NCBI RefSeq assembly: GCF_000372725.1
Contig: NW_005201851.1
Location: forward strand, 415,390-479,389
Direction: 5' to 3'
DNA: 64,000 bases
Source: Emiliania huxleyi CCMP1516
Lineage: Eukaryota; Haptophyta; Isochrysidales; Noelaerhabdaceae
The notes beneath the pieces are model-generated. The model was not told where the DNA came from. It searched no databases and saw nothing but the letters and a program-made list of their open reading frames with translations. Made by a program: the position numbers and the translations under genes. This document shows positions 39,246 through 48,584 of the stretch, piece after piece (the stretch's first letter is position 1; every line of letters starts with the position of its first letter).

Positions 39246-40712
39246 ATGTCCACCCCGCCGCGCCGCCGCTCGCGCCGCCTCGCCACCGCCGCCACCGCCG
39301 CTCCCTCGCCAGACACGCCGCCGCCCGCCCGCCTCCTCGACCTCCCCACGGACCTCCTCGTGCGCGTTGTCTCTCGCTGCGACCCCGCCGACATCTCTCG
39401 CGTCGCGGCCGTCTCGCTCCTCTTTCACGCCTCGCTTGCGGTGGAGGGCATCCGCTTGTGGGCGCAAGAGCGCGTCTTCGAGCTGCCGGCGCAGCCAGAG
39501 GGCGAGAGCTGCGCCGTGCGGTGGCTGTGCTTGTCTGCGCTGCTTTGCGAGTCCAACCCGCCGGCGAGGGCGGCGGCAGGCGAGCGGCACAGCGTCTTCA
39601 TCGACGGCGAGGGGCGGCTCTCGTCGTGCGGCAGGGCGCCGGATCACGTCGCAGGCCTCCTTGGCCACGGTGAGGGCGTGACGCGGCTCAACACGCCGGC
39701 CCGCCTCACTTCTCCGCTGGCCGTTAGCGTGTCGGCAGGAAGCAGCCACAGCCTCGCCCTCACCACCGCCGGCGCGGTCTGGAGCTGGGGCTTTGGAGGC
39801 GACGGCCGGTTGGGCCACGGCGACGAGCAGCGCCAGCTGCTGCCGAAGAAGGCCGAGGCCTTCGCTGGCCAGCGCGTCGTCGCTGTGTCGGCTGGAGCCC
39901 GCCACAGCCTCGCCCTCGCCGCCGACGGCTGCGTCTGGAGCTGGGGCGCTGGAGGCTTTTGCCAGTTGGGCCACGGCGACCTGCAGAACCAGCTGCTGCC
40001 CAAGAAGATCGAGGCCTTTGCTGGCCAACGCGTCGTCTCCGTGTCGGCTGGAACATGGCACAGCCTCGCCATCACTGCCGACGGCGCCGTCTGGAGCTGG
40101 GGCGCTGGAGGCGACGGCAGGTTGGGCCATGGCGACCAGCAGAACCAGCTGCTGCCCAAGAAGATCGAGGCCTTTGCTGGGCGGCGCGTCGTCGCTGTCT
40201 CCCCTGGACTCGGCCATAGCCTCGCCCTCACCGCCGACGGTGCTGTCTGGAGCTGGGGCTGGGGCTTCTATGGCCAGCTGGGCCACGGTGACGAGCAGAG
40301 CCAGCTGCTGCCCAAGAAGATCGAGGCCTTTGCTGGTCGGCGCGTCGTCGCCGTGTCGGCTGAAGCCGCCCACAGCCTCGCCATCACTGCCGACGGCGCC
40401 GTCTGGAGCTGGGGCACTGGAAGCTACGGCAGGTTGGGCCACGGCGACCAGCAGAGGCAGCTGCTGCCCAAGAAGATCGAGGCCTTTGCTGGCCAGCGCG
40501 TGGCCGCTGTCTCGGCTGGAACCCACTGCCTCGCCCTCACCGCCGATGGCGCTGTCTTCACGTGGGGCAAGGGCGAGGACGGCTGCCTAGGCCACGGAGA
40601 GGACCTGTCAGACCAGCTGCTGCCCAAGAAGGTCGAGATGTGGGCGAGCCGGCCGCCGACGCCTACTTCCTCTGATGTAGAGGGCAGCAGCGGCGGGGAG
40701 GACAGTGATTAG
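39246..40712 (+). CDS. F-box protein with RCC1 repeats (paralogue 2)
   Basis: Single exon of 488 residues, nearly the same architecture as the gene at 26407-27837: STPPRRRSRRLATAATAAPS, an identical F-box (LLDLPTDLLVRVVSRCDPAD), then seven RCC1 blades (VVAVSAGARHSLALAADG; WSWGAGGDGRLGHGDQQ; QLLPKKIEAFAGRR) and an acidic end (SSDVEGSSGGEDSD). Within each protein the blades are almost identical, so the two copies have probably been homogenised. The expected role is that of an SCF adaptor. An Ala/Glu coiled-coil frame starts seven bases before its stop (see 40713-41040). Confidence 0.85.
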   Translation: MSTPPRRRSRRLATAATAAPSPDTPPPARLLDLPTDLLVRVVSRCDPADISRVAAVSLLFHASLAVEGIRLWAQERVFELPAQPEGESCAVRWLCLSALLCESNPPARAAAGERHSVFIDGEGRLSSCGRAPDHVAGLLGHGEGVTRLNTPARLTSPLAVSVSAGSSHSLALTTAGAVWSWGFGGDGRLGHGDEQRQLLPKKAEAFAGQRVVAVSAGARHSLALAADGCVWSWGAGGFCQLGHGDLQNQLLPKKIEAFAGQRVVSVSAGTWHSLAITADGAVWSWGAGGDGRLGHGDQQNQLLPKKIEAFAGRRVVAVSPGLGHSLALTADGAVWSWGWGFYGQLGHGDEQSQLLPKKIEAFAGRRVVAVSAEAAHSLAITADGAVWSWGTGSYGRLGHGDQQRQLLPKKIEAFAGQRVAAVSAGTHCLALTADGAVFTWGKGEDGCLGHGEDLSDQLLPKKVEMWASRPPTPTSSDVEGSSGGEDSD

Positions 40713-41040
40713 GGTAGCAACTCGGACGTTGGGAGAGGCGGAGGAGGCGTCGGCGGAGGAGGCGGAGGGGGCGGAGGGGGCGGAGGAGGCGGAAGAAGAG
40801 GAGGCGGACGAAGCTGCGGAGGAGGCGGACGAAGCTGCGGAGGAGGCCGCCAAAGTGCGCCGGAAGTCCGAGGCCTTGGCGGACCTGGCGGCGGCGGCGG
40901 CAGAGGTGGAGGCGGCGGCGGCGGAAGAGGAGACAGCTACGGCGGCGCTCGCCGCCGCCAAGGTGAGGCGCGCATCAGCGGTTGCTGCTTGGGCCAAGGC
41001 GGCCGCAGAGGCGGATGCGGCCCCGCCCAGTATGATGCCT
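40713..41040 (+). other. Possible out-of-frame Glu/Ala coiled-coil extension
   Basis: Directly after the F-box/RCC1 stop, the next frame is open and encodes GEAEEASAEEAEGAEGAEEA, then EEADEAAEEAAKVRRKSEAL and AEVEAAAAEEETATAALAAA, a strong coiled-coil pattern. It has no ATG (the first codon would be GTG at 40705). It could be a 3' exon of the preceding gene reached by splicing or a former part lost by a frame change. It could also be a GC-repeat artefact. Confidence 0.3.
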
Positions 41041-41349
41041 AGCCGCGGAGCAAGCACTCTTCACTCTTCCCCTTGTCGTGACCCCCCCCCCCCAAAAAAA
41101 GCTCCTGTCCGACACACTGTCACACTGACTGACAGAGGTGACAGCTGTGTGTATCTCGATGCGCCCCCCTGCCCGCCCTCCGCCCAGCTCCACGGCGCCG
41201 CCGCCGGCCGCGTGCCGGCCGGATGACGTCCCTACTGCCTGGGTGTGGGACCCTGAGCGTCGACACTCAGATTCATTCAACACCACCGATTACTAACTGC
41301 GGCAAGTAGAGACACGCCGCGCTGACACCGCGAACAAAAGCACAGCGCG

Positions 41350-44300
41350 TCACCTCCGCGGCGCCCGGCCGACCCCAACAATATCCACGTCAAGCCGCCC
41401 GCTCGCCGAGTCGACCGAGCGCACGCGGACGCGCACCGGCCTGCCGGGCGCCAGCCGCGGCACGGCTCGCCGCGCGCCTCCGTCGGCCGCACCGGCGGGT
41501 CCAGCGGAGGGCGCGCCGGGCGCAGCGCCCCACCGCGCGTGGCCGAGGAGGGAGGTGACCTCCCGCAGCCGCACCGTCACGCGCTGCCGCCTGTCGGTGT
41601 CGCCCTCGGCCGGCCGCACAACCTTGACGACGACCGCGTCGAGAGTCGAGAATCGGACCGAGCCGAAGCGGCGGCGCGCCGCTCCGCCCGAGCCGGCGCC
41701 GGCGGAGGACCGCGCCGCCTGCCGCGCGCACACCTGCGTCGGGAGCCGCCGTGTGTGGGGGGGGGGGGGGGGGGCTTTCCCCAAAAGGAACGGGCCTCAA
41801 AAAAACGGGCGAGGGAACCCCCCTGAAAAGGGGGCGGGAGCTGGCGGCCGTGAGACGCGGGGTAGAGGGGGAGTCTCCGGGAGGACGCAACGGGGAGGGG
41901 CGGGGCGGTGACGGAAGAAGCTGCGGTGGGAAAGGAGAGGCGCTCGGACACACAGGAGGCGCTTGCGCGCCTGCTCGAGCTCCCGCAAGCCGGCCAGGGC
42001 GCGGGCCGAGGCCTGCTGCGCCGCCAGCCGCGAGCGGATCTCGCCGCCGCGCTGGCGCACCCACCTCTCGAGCGCGGCAACCTAACCACGCGAGAGGTGT
42101 GAAGAGACGCGCCACGCAGCTGGGGCCCATCCACGCTTGTCGCGGCCGCCTCGCCCGCCCCCATCCCCGCCTCGCCCCGCAGCAGCGCGCTGAGCTGCCG
42201 CTGGGCGATCAGGTCCGCGTACCTGCGGCAGGGAACCGAGCAGACTCAGCGGACGTCCCCACCGCGCTGCCGCCGGGCGAGCGAGCGCGGCGGTGTACCG
42301 ACGCAGCGGCGCAGTGGCGACGCGCTGGTGCTCCGCCTGCGGCAGCCGCAGCGTGTTCGCGGCACGCGCCGCCCTCCTCGCCGCGTAGGAGTACATGCCG
42401 AGCGCCTGCACGAGACGGCGCAGGCAAGGCTCAGGAGAGGCGGCAGGCCGCGGCGCCGCCAGTGCGCGCCGAGCGGCGCCTGGGCGGAGAAGCGGCGACC
42501 TCCCTTGTCATTCTCTACTCACCGCGAGCCCACCCGTTGCCGACCCGCGCCTGGTCGACCAGACGGCGAGCCGACGTGTGCACCGTCGCCTCCGGCCGCA
42601 ACCCGCCGCCCGCCGTCCCCTTCCACCGCACAGACGCCGCCGCCGCCGCCGCCGCCGCGCCGCCGCTGCCTCCGCCGGCCGCTCGAGCCGAGACGGCGCC
42701 TCCTCTTGCGCCGCCGTCCTCGCGCCGCTGGAAGATTGCGTCGAGGGCGGTGAGGTCGGAGTGGACCTGGCGGGGAAGGAGAGGCCACGGCTGAGGCGTG
42801 AGCCACTTGCGTCGAGGGACCGCCGGCTGGAGAGAGGCCTCGGAGGTCATGCCGTCGCCGGCTAGCAGCGAGTCGACCTGTTGGAGGGGAGGCAGCGGGC
42901 TAGCCGAGATGTGGCCGACATCTAGCCGAGGTGTGGGCGAGGTGTGGGCGAGGTGTGGGCGAGGTGTGGGCGAGGTGTGGGCGAGGTGTGGGCGAGGTGT
43001 GGGCGAGGTGTGGGCGAGGTGTGGGCGAGGTGTGGGCGAGGTGTGGGCGAGGTGTGGGCGAGGTGTGGGCGAGGTGTGGGCGAGGTGTGGGCGAGGTGTG
43101 GGCGAGGTGTGGGCGAGGTGTGGGCGAGCAATGAGTCGCACCTCGTCGAAAGAGAGGCAGCGCACGGGCGGCACCAGAGAGCGAACCAGCTGGCAGTGCC
43201 GGATGTGGCCGTACAAGTCGAGCTGCACCAGGGCGGTGAGGCACTCGTTCGGTGCGTCGTCGGAGAGGGCGGCGGCGGCGAGCAGCGGCGGCGGCAGCAT
43301 GTGCAGCGGCGCGGCGGCGGCGTACAGCGACTGGAGCCGCAGCCGCGCGACCTCGTCGAGCAGCGAGCCGGGCTGCACCAGGGAGGAGAGGTCTGCGATG
43401 TGCACACCTGCTCGGGGGAGCGCACGCCTCGTCTGCACCGCAGCTCGGGACCACGAGGAAAGCTCCAGCGCTGCGCACGCCGATGGTGGCGGAGGCGGCG
43501 TCGATCGAGACAGCGTCATCCCGGAACTCCGTGTTGCCGCCTACACAGCCACCCCTGCCCCGTCACCGCCACCTCTCGCTCATGCCCCTCCCAGACCTCC
43601 GCCTCTGGCACGCCGTCAATCGCGTACGCGCGCGGGAAGCGGGCGCGCAAGTCGACGCGGTGGTCGAGCTGCTCCGAGACTGCCTCCGCACCACCGCACC
43701 CCTCCCTCGCGTCGCCTCCTCCTCCGGCCCCCGGCTCGCCCCACCCAAACATCCCCGCCACCGACGGGGCGGCCGAGGCGGGGCGGCCGGCGGCCGGGTC
43801 GAGCAGCGGGGCGGTGCGAGCGAGCGAGCGCCTCCGCCTCCGGACGGGGGCCGCCCCTTTTGGCAAAAAAGGGTGGGGGGGGGGGGGGGGGGACGCTGGC
43901 CCCAGGGCCTCCTCCCCCCTCCGAGAGGGGCGCCTGGTGCCGCCTCTCGCCGCCTCTGGGAAAATTTGGGCGCCTTTGGGCTGCCTCTGGGCGCCTTTCA
44001 GCGCCTCTCGGCGCGCATTTGGGCGCATTTGGGGGGGTCTCCCCTCGTGCGCCGCGTCGAGCGCGGGGCGCGGGAAGGGCTCGACGAGGTCGAGGGAGGC
44101 AGGCGGGTCCCCACCGCCCTCCTCCTCCTCCTCCTCCTCCTCCTCCTCCTCCTCCTCCTCCTCCTCCTCCTCCCTCACCCACAGGCCGGGGGACAGCAGC
44201 AGCTCGCTCGCACCCTTAGCAGTCGCTGGCAGCGCAAACGACTCGAGCACCCGCGCGGCGGCGGACGAGGTGGCGGAGACGCCGATGGCTGCCTGCGCGG

Positions 44301-44780
44301 CAACGGATTTCGGCCGCATTTCGGCCGGATTTGGGCCAGACATCGTCCAAATCTCCGGCAAACCTCGGACAAGCCTCAGACACCCCCCCCCCCCGGGACC
44401 ATCTCGGCCCACTCTCTCGATCTCGGCTCGATCTCGCCATCTCCAGCTCAGATAGGAGCTGCAGCTCCGACGGCGCCCAAGAGATCGCCTCGCCGCCCCG
44501 CGCAGCCACGAGCGACTCCCGCAGCGACGCGTGTGCGCGCGTCACCGCCTGAGCACGCTGCAGCGCCTTGAAGCCGCCGCCACTCACCGCCGCCGCCCTC
44601 CACCCGCACACCTCGCCGCCAGCCGCGCCGCGATCATCCGCCTTATCGGCGGCGAGGTCCAGCGACTGGCGCTTGAAGAGGATCCCCTCCTCAGACAGCA
44701 GCTGCGCCGCAGCCACACGCTGTGCAAAGACGCCGCCGCCCGCCGCGCCCGCGCCGCCCGCCGCGCCGTCGCCGCCCGCC

Positions 44781-44817
<37 letters not shown>

Positions 44818-45620
44818 AGGCGATGGCGGAGAGGAAGGGGGCGAAGAGGACACGCGCGGCCGCGTCGGGCGTCACGGCGCGCCGCTTGGCCGGCTGCGCG
44901 AGCAGCCTCGTCCAGAGCGGCCTGTGGCGTGGAGAGGGAGAGGGGAGGGGGAGTGGGCGCGGAGAAGAAGGCGGCGCACTGTGTAGGCGCCTGCTGCGGC
45001 GAGGAGAAAGGGTGCGGCGGCGATGGAGGCGGGGTGAGGGGCGCTCGAGCGGGACGGCGGGCTGCAGGAGAGCACAGGAAGCTGCACGCGCGGAGGCATC
45101 TAGGCAGAGCGGGCCTCAAGTCGAGCGCTGGCGGAGGCAGGTCGGCGAGCAGCGCCGCAGCACTGTCGTGCACCGCCGCCCACTCAGAGGGGGAGGAGGG
45201 GAGGGAGGCTGGAGGCTCGGGCCAGACGCCGACGAGCTGGCCCGCGTCGATCTTGATCGCACCGTCGCGGCCGTCGTTCCCTCCGCCGCCGCCGGCGGAG
45301 GAGGCTGCCGGAGGAGGAGGCGCCGCCAGCTCGACCAGCAGCGCTCGCGATGGCGAGGGTGCGCGGCCGCGAAAGGTGCCGACGTGCAGGCTGTTGGCGT
45401 GCCAGACCTCCACCACCGACCCCTCGCGCAGCGTGCCTCTCGGAGGCGGCTCAATCAGGGGCGGCGGAGGCGCCGCCGGCTTGGAGGGCGACTGGCCCTT
45501 GCCTGGCGACGCGGCGCGCCGAGGGCCGAGGACGGCCGCAGGGCAGCGAGGCTGCGTGGATCGAGGCGGTGCTAAGAGGGGCGTCGTCAGGCCGACGCAG
45601 AGGAGCAGGTTTGCGAGCAT
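41350..45620 (-). CDS. RNase II/R (RNB) exoribonuclease, plastid-targeted type
   Basis: ATG 45620 gives a hydrophobic leader (MLANLLLCVGLTTPLLAPPR) followed by a basic, Ser/Pro-rich stretch, as in bipartite signals for secondary plastids. Next come EGSVVEVWHANSLHVGTFRG (small sheet domain as in plant RNR1), an Ala/Gly helical part, and VLESFALPATAKGASELLLS. The catalytic RNB region reads VDLRARFPRAYAIDGVPEAE, then after an intron EFRDDAVSIDAAS (the two Asp of the active site), AGVHIADLSSLVQPGSLLDE, LHMLPPPLL, LYGHIRHCQLVRS and VRCLSFDEVDSLLAGDG. The last exon (41784-41350) ends in an S1-like strand set, GRPVRVRVRSVDSASGRLDV. Homologues degrade RNA 3'-5' in plastids and mitochondria. There are at least eight introns. 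Some exon limits, notably around 41850-42500 and 43860-44180, remain unclear. Confidence 0.75.
42938..43131. repeat. 11-bp array GTGTGGGCGAG inside an RNB-gene intron
   Basis: About 17.5 almost perfect copies of GTGTGGGCGAG. The intron (about 42880-43150) is GT-AG and joins LSFDE to VDSLLAGDG. This is the longest and most uniform of the 11-bp arrays, so it is probably the youngest expansion. Confidence 0.95.
44118..44173. repeat. (CTC)n microsatellite
   Basis: Eighteen CTC triplets. On the minus strand they read as a Glu run after LLLSPGLWVR, either coding or the start of an intron in the RNB gene. Confidence 0.95.
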
Positions 45621-45850
45621 CGAGCCAGCCGTCGCAGGTTTGCGAGCATCGAGCCAGCCGTCGCCCAGCCGTGCCCAGCAAGGGCCGGTGAAAAAGAATT
45701 TTGTGTGCCGCGCACAACAGTGGGCACAGGACTGGGCACGGGACTGGCGCGAAAAAGAATTTTACAACGCATTTTACAACAAAACTCCCTCGCACAACAC
45801 TGGGCACGGGACTGGCGCGCACTGGCACTAACACAGGTACACCAAGAAAA
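45595..45850. repeat. Short direct duplications in the RNB promoter region
   Basis: GCGAGCATCGAGCCAGCCGT occurs at 45613 and again 25 bp on, the first copy spanning the start codon of the RNB gene. GGGCACGGGACTGGCGCG and ACAACA/ACAACAC blocks also repeat at 45733 and 45803. Confidence 0.65.
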
Positions 45851-46934
45851 TTCGGTGCGCATAAAACAGAGGGAAGAGAGAAGAGAGAGAATTCCCTTTT
45901 TTCACGACGGAGTCTCCCTGTGGTGCTATCACAGCGGCACGACCGCTTCTGGCAGGACTAGTGCTAGTGCCGCTGTCGAGGAGCACATCACCTGCGCAGC
46001 AGAGGCGATGACGAGCAGCGTAGCAGCTGCACCGACGGCAATCAATCCCTGCGAACGACACGCTTGTATCGCCTCGCGTTGGGCCTCGGGCCAGCCGTCC
46101 TTGTGTCGCTGGGGCAGGCGCTGACACCTCCGCGATGCACGTGCCCGAGCGACAGGGTTCGGCTCTCGCGCGTAGCTTGCGCCTCCAGACGGTGAGCGCC
46201 TCTTGGCACGAGGGATGAAGCAGCGGGAGACGCTCGTGCTCGTCGAAGCGCTCTCGAAGGAGGGCCACAAACTCACGAGACGTGTCGACCACCCCGCATT
46301 CGCTTAGGTGGCCGACGTGGACGAGCACGTCTCCGCGGAAGGCTCGCAACGCGCGTGCATCCCACGGCTCTGTGGTGCCCTGCCCCTGCGCTAGGTGCTT
46401 GCGGTGAAGATCCATGTGGAACGGCCAGACTAGCAGCAGGGCACGCCCGTGCGGCTGGGACTTGAGCACCTCTGGCCCTCCGGCCAGCACGGGGAAGAAC
46501 TGCCGTTCAAAAAAGTAGTTGGGCATGTTACCTGTCGCCGTGTCCACTGAGGGCGGCGCGATGTCGAATGCGACAATGTTGACGCCGCGCCTGGCCAGCA
46601 TGGCCGCCCAGTAACCGGTCCCTGCGCCGAGCTCGACCAGCGGGCCGAGCTTTGCGAGGCACTCGAGGGCGTCCTCCGTGGGTGTAGAGAAGGAGAGTGA
46701 TAGGAACGAGTGTATCGCTTTGACGGATCGACCGTACTTGCTATCAAGACTGATGTGACGCACACAGTGACACATCAGACGACACATATTCTCCCACCCG
46801 CCGGGACGCAAAACGCTCTCGGCGAGAGCCACAAGAAGGCGTCCACACAGCAAGCCGCTCGTCGGACAGGCGTGCTCGCTCGATGCCGGCGAGCGCATTG
46901 CGCACGCTTTGAACGGTGGCGAAGCCAAAAACAC
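45828..46934 (-). CDS. SAM-dependent methyltransferase-like protein
   Basis: Residues about 95-125 carry motif I and the following strand of class I methyltransferases: LGPLVELGAGTGYWAAMLAR, then GVNIVAFDIAPP. Later strands are HGRALLLVWPFHMD and FRGDVLVHVGHLSE. The frame starts with a GTG at 46934. ATG codons at about 46898 and inside CRLMCHC are alternatives, and a 5' exon is possible. After ALTVWRRKLRA the other frame (REPNPVARARASRRCQR, then a hydrophobic GLIAVGAAATLLVIASAAQV) looks more protein-like than the one that continues. The true C-terminus may therefore lie near 45929 after a frame change or short intron. The substrate is unknown. Confidence 0.55.
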   Translation of the reverse strand: MFLASPPFKACAMRSPASSEHACPTSGLLCGRLLVALAESVLRPGGWENMCRLMCHCVRHISLDSKYGRSVKAIHSFLSLSFSTPTEDALECLAKLGPLVELGAGTGYWAAMLARRGVNIVAFDIAPPSVDTATGNMPNYFFERQFFPVLAGGPEVLKSQPHGRALLLVWPFHMDLHRKHLAQGQGTTEPWDARALRAFRGDVLVHVGHLSECGVVDTSREFVALLRERFDEHERLPLLHPSCQEALTVWRRKLRARAEPCRSGTCIAEVSAPAPATQGRLARGPTRGDTSVSFAGIDCRRCSCYAARHRLCCAGDVLLDSGTSTSPARSGRAAVIAPQGDSVVKKGNSLSSLFPLFYAHRIFLVYLC

Positions 46935-47330
46935 CGATGGTGGCCGTCCGCTGGCGTGAGCGGCGGCGGTCGAGACCTCACCCTTCGCGCCGACGACCCA
47001 ACCTCACGCGGAACAACCCAACCCCCAACCAACCCAACCCAACACCAAACAACCCCACTGAAAGCACGATTCTCCTGTTGGGCCCGCGCGCGGCTTCCTC
47101 AGAACGTAACCCCCACCACAGGAGCAGTCACACGACTCCACACCGGCGCCCGCCCCACCCCACCCCAACACCCTCACCCCACAACCCCGCCCCACCCCGA
47201 CCCGAGCGACCCCGCCCCGACCCGACCCGATCCACCCCGCCCCGCCCCGCCCCGCCCCCTCAACCGGACCACCCCCCCCCCCCCGGGCCCCTCTCACACG
47301 ACACTATACACCAAGAAAAAGAACTGGAAG
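46935..47330. repeat. C-rich/G-poor low-complexity tract
   Basis: From about 46985 the plus strand is almost free of G (CAACCCAACCCCAACC, CCCGCCCCACCCCGACCC), ending in C14 near 47270. It is not a regular telomeric repeat. Confidence 0.8.
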
Positions 47331-47539
47331 AGTAGTGGGGACCCTGTCGCTGTCCTTCTCCCACCCCTGGTGTCTTTATTTGGGATTTTCCTTTCTTTAA
47401 ATTTTCATTTTTTCTCGTCGACCCAAAAAAGGCGGGAAGCGCTGTAAGCGCGAGGCGGAAGCACATCGCGATCTCCGCTCGCAGGGGTATGGTGGACAAC
47501 CTCAGCGCGTTCGAGGCTGAAGTTGGCGCCATGCCAGCA

Positions 47540-47770
47540 TCAAGTGCAAGCAATCCATCCATGGCGGCGTTGGCGATCCCGAGCGAGCTGCTCGTCGCCA
47601 TTGTACGAACGCACACGGCCAAGGACCTGCTGCCACATATGGTGCCCAGAGCCCTCGAGTCCGGCGACGAATAGGACGCGATTGCTGCTCGAAAAGTGCG
47701 TCTTGGTGACGCGGATACTCGATGAGGGCATCGGCGCGCGTTGCATGTGCGTTTGGGGGCCCAAAGACAC
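47540..47770 (-). pseudogene. Sulfotransferase-like P-loop fragment
   Basis: The minus strand reads IRVTKTHFSSSNRVLFVAGL and then EGSGHHMWQQVLG. The segment V-A-G-L-E-G-(S/T)-G-H-H-x-W is the PAPS-binding start of sulfotransferase-like proteins. Nothing clearly continuing the fold follows: the neighbouring frame (AMDGLLALDAGMAPTSASNA) may be one more piece. With about 60 recognisable residues this is probably a remnant, or the first exon of a gene whose rest I cannot find. Confidence 0.45.
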
Positions 47771-47799
47771 AAACGCACGTAAAACTTAGTCGTAAGGAG

Positions 47800-47950
47800 A
47801 GTTGGAGTATTTCACAGTATTTCCAGTATCCCAGTATCTGAGGTGCTGTGGCGAAGTATTCCAGTATTTCAGACACGCAAAGCAAGTATTTTTATTGCAA
47901 TACTGCATGCTACCTGCACACGGCCCTTGCCCAAGTATCCCAATATCCCG
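47800..47950. repeat. CAGTATTTC/CCAGTATC short repeats
   Basis: At least eight copies of (C)CAGTATYYC-like words in 130 bp, AT-richer than the surroundings, between two gene remnants. Confidence 0.6.
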
Positions 47951-48308
47951 CAAGCCCGTCGACCAGCGTGGCGAACATCTGGCCCTGCGGCGCAATCAAG
48001 CGCTCGGTGCCGAGACCATACGCGTCGTCGGCGACGTACAGCGCGCACGGCACCACGATTGAGCCGGCCAGGCCGCCGATGAGCTGCGCGACGAAACCAG
48101 AGCGCGGCGGGATGCCGCACAGCTGCAGCGCCTTGCCGTCCTGGCTGAGGTCGTTGGCGGCACTTACGGCGACACACGTGCCCGTGAGGACGTTCTGCAG
48201 TAGCTCGACGTCGGAAAAGGCGTTGCGTCCCCACGCGAGCAATAGGAGGCAGAAGACGAGGGCGGTGATGAAGATGGTGCCTGAGACCGATGACGCGGAC
48301 GTTCCGAT
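47910..48308 (-). pseudogene. Oligopeptide transporter (OPT) family fragment
   Basis: Behind an acceptor CTCCCCAG (48309) the frame reads SGTIFITALVFCLLLLAWG, NVLTGTCVAVSAANDLSQDG, LCGIPPRSGFVAQLIGGLAG and APQGQMFATLVDGLAG. The run N-x-x-T-G ... A-A-x-D ... G-x-P-P-R-x-x-F-x-A-Q is characteristic of the cytoplasmic half of OPT/YSL transporters. Family members have about 600-700 residues and 12-16 helices. Here only about 130 residues are found, and they end shortly after LVDGLAG. I take it as a truncated copy, though distant exons cannot be excluded. Confidence 0.55.
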
Positions 48309-48584
48309 CTGGGGAGAGGACGGCGCCTAATCGTGGACGTGGGCTGTGAAGAGACGCTCCTTCCCCTTGTTAGTGCCAGTGCGCGCTTGGCAGGATGGAG
48401 GCGAATCTAGATAAGACCTCGCTGGCAGAGAGATCTATACACTCAATCACGCCCTGCGTTTGGTGACCCTAGCTTGCCTTTCGCCAGTTCCATTCATTCG
48501 TTCGATTTATAAACCCAAGATGCCACGGTATTTCTTTTTTCCGAGCGCGGGGAGGGAGGAGCGAAGCGCTGCTGTCGAGGCCCG

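Noticed and set aside
39168-40526. Long antisense frame across F-box/RCC1 gene 2 (and the same for gene 1)
   Set aside because: At this GC content, antisense frames stay open opposite repeat-rich coding sequence. The sense frame carries all the domain signatures.
42938-43131. Regular direct repeats resembling a CRISPR array
   Set aside because: The 11-bp units are contiguous with no spacers, lie in an intron of a eukaryotic gene, and no Cas gene is near.
46985-47290. C-rich strand as an internal telomere repeat
   Set aside because: The words vary (CCCAACC, CCCCGACC, CCCGCCCC) with no constant telomeric unit.
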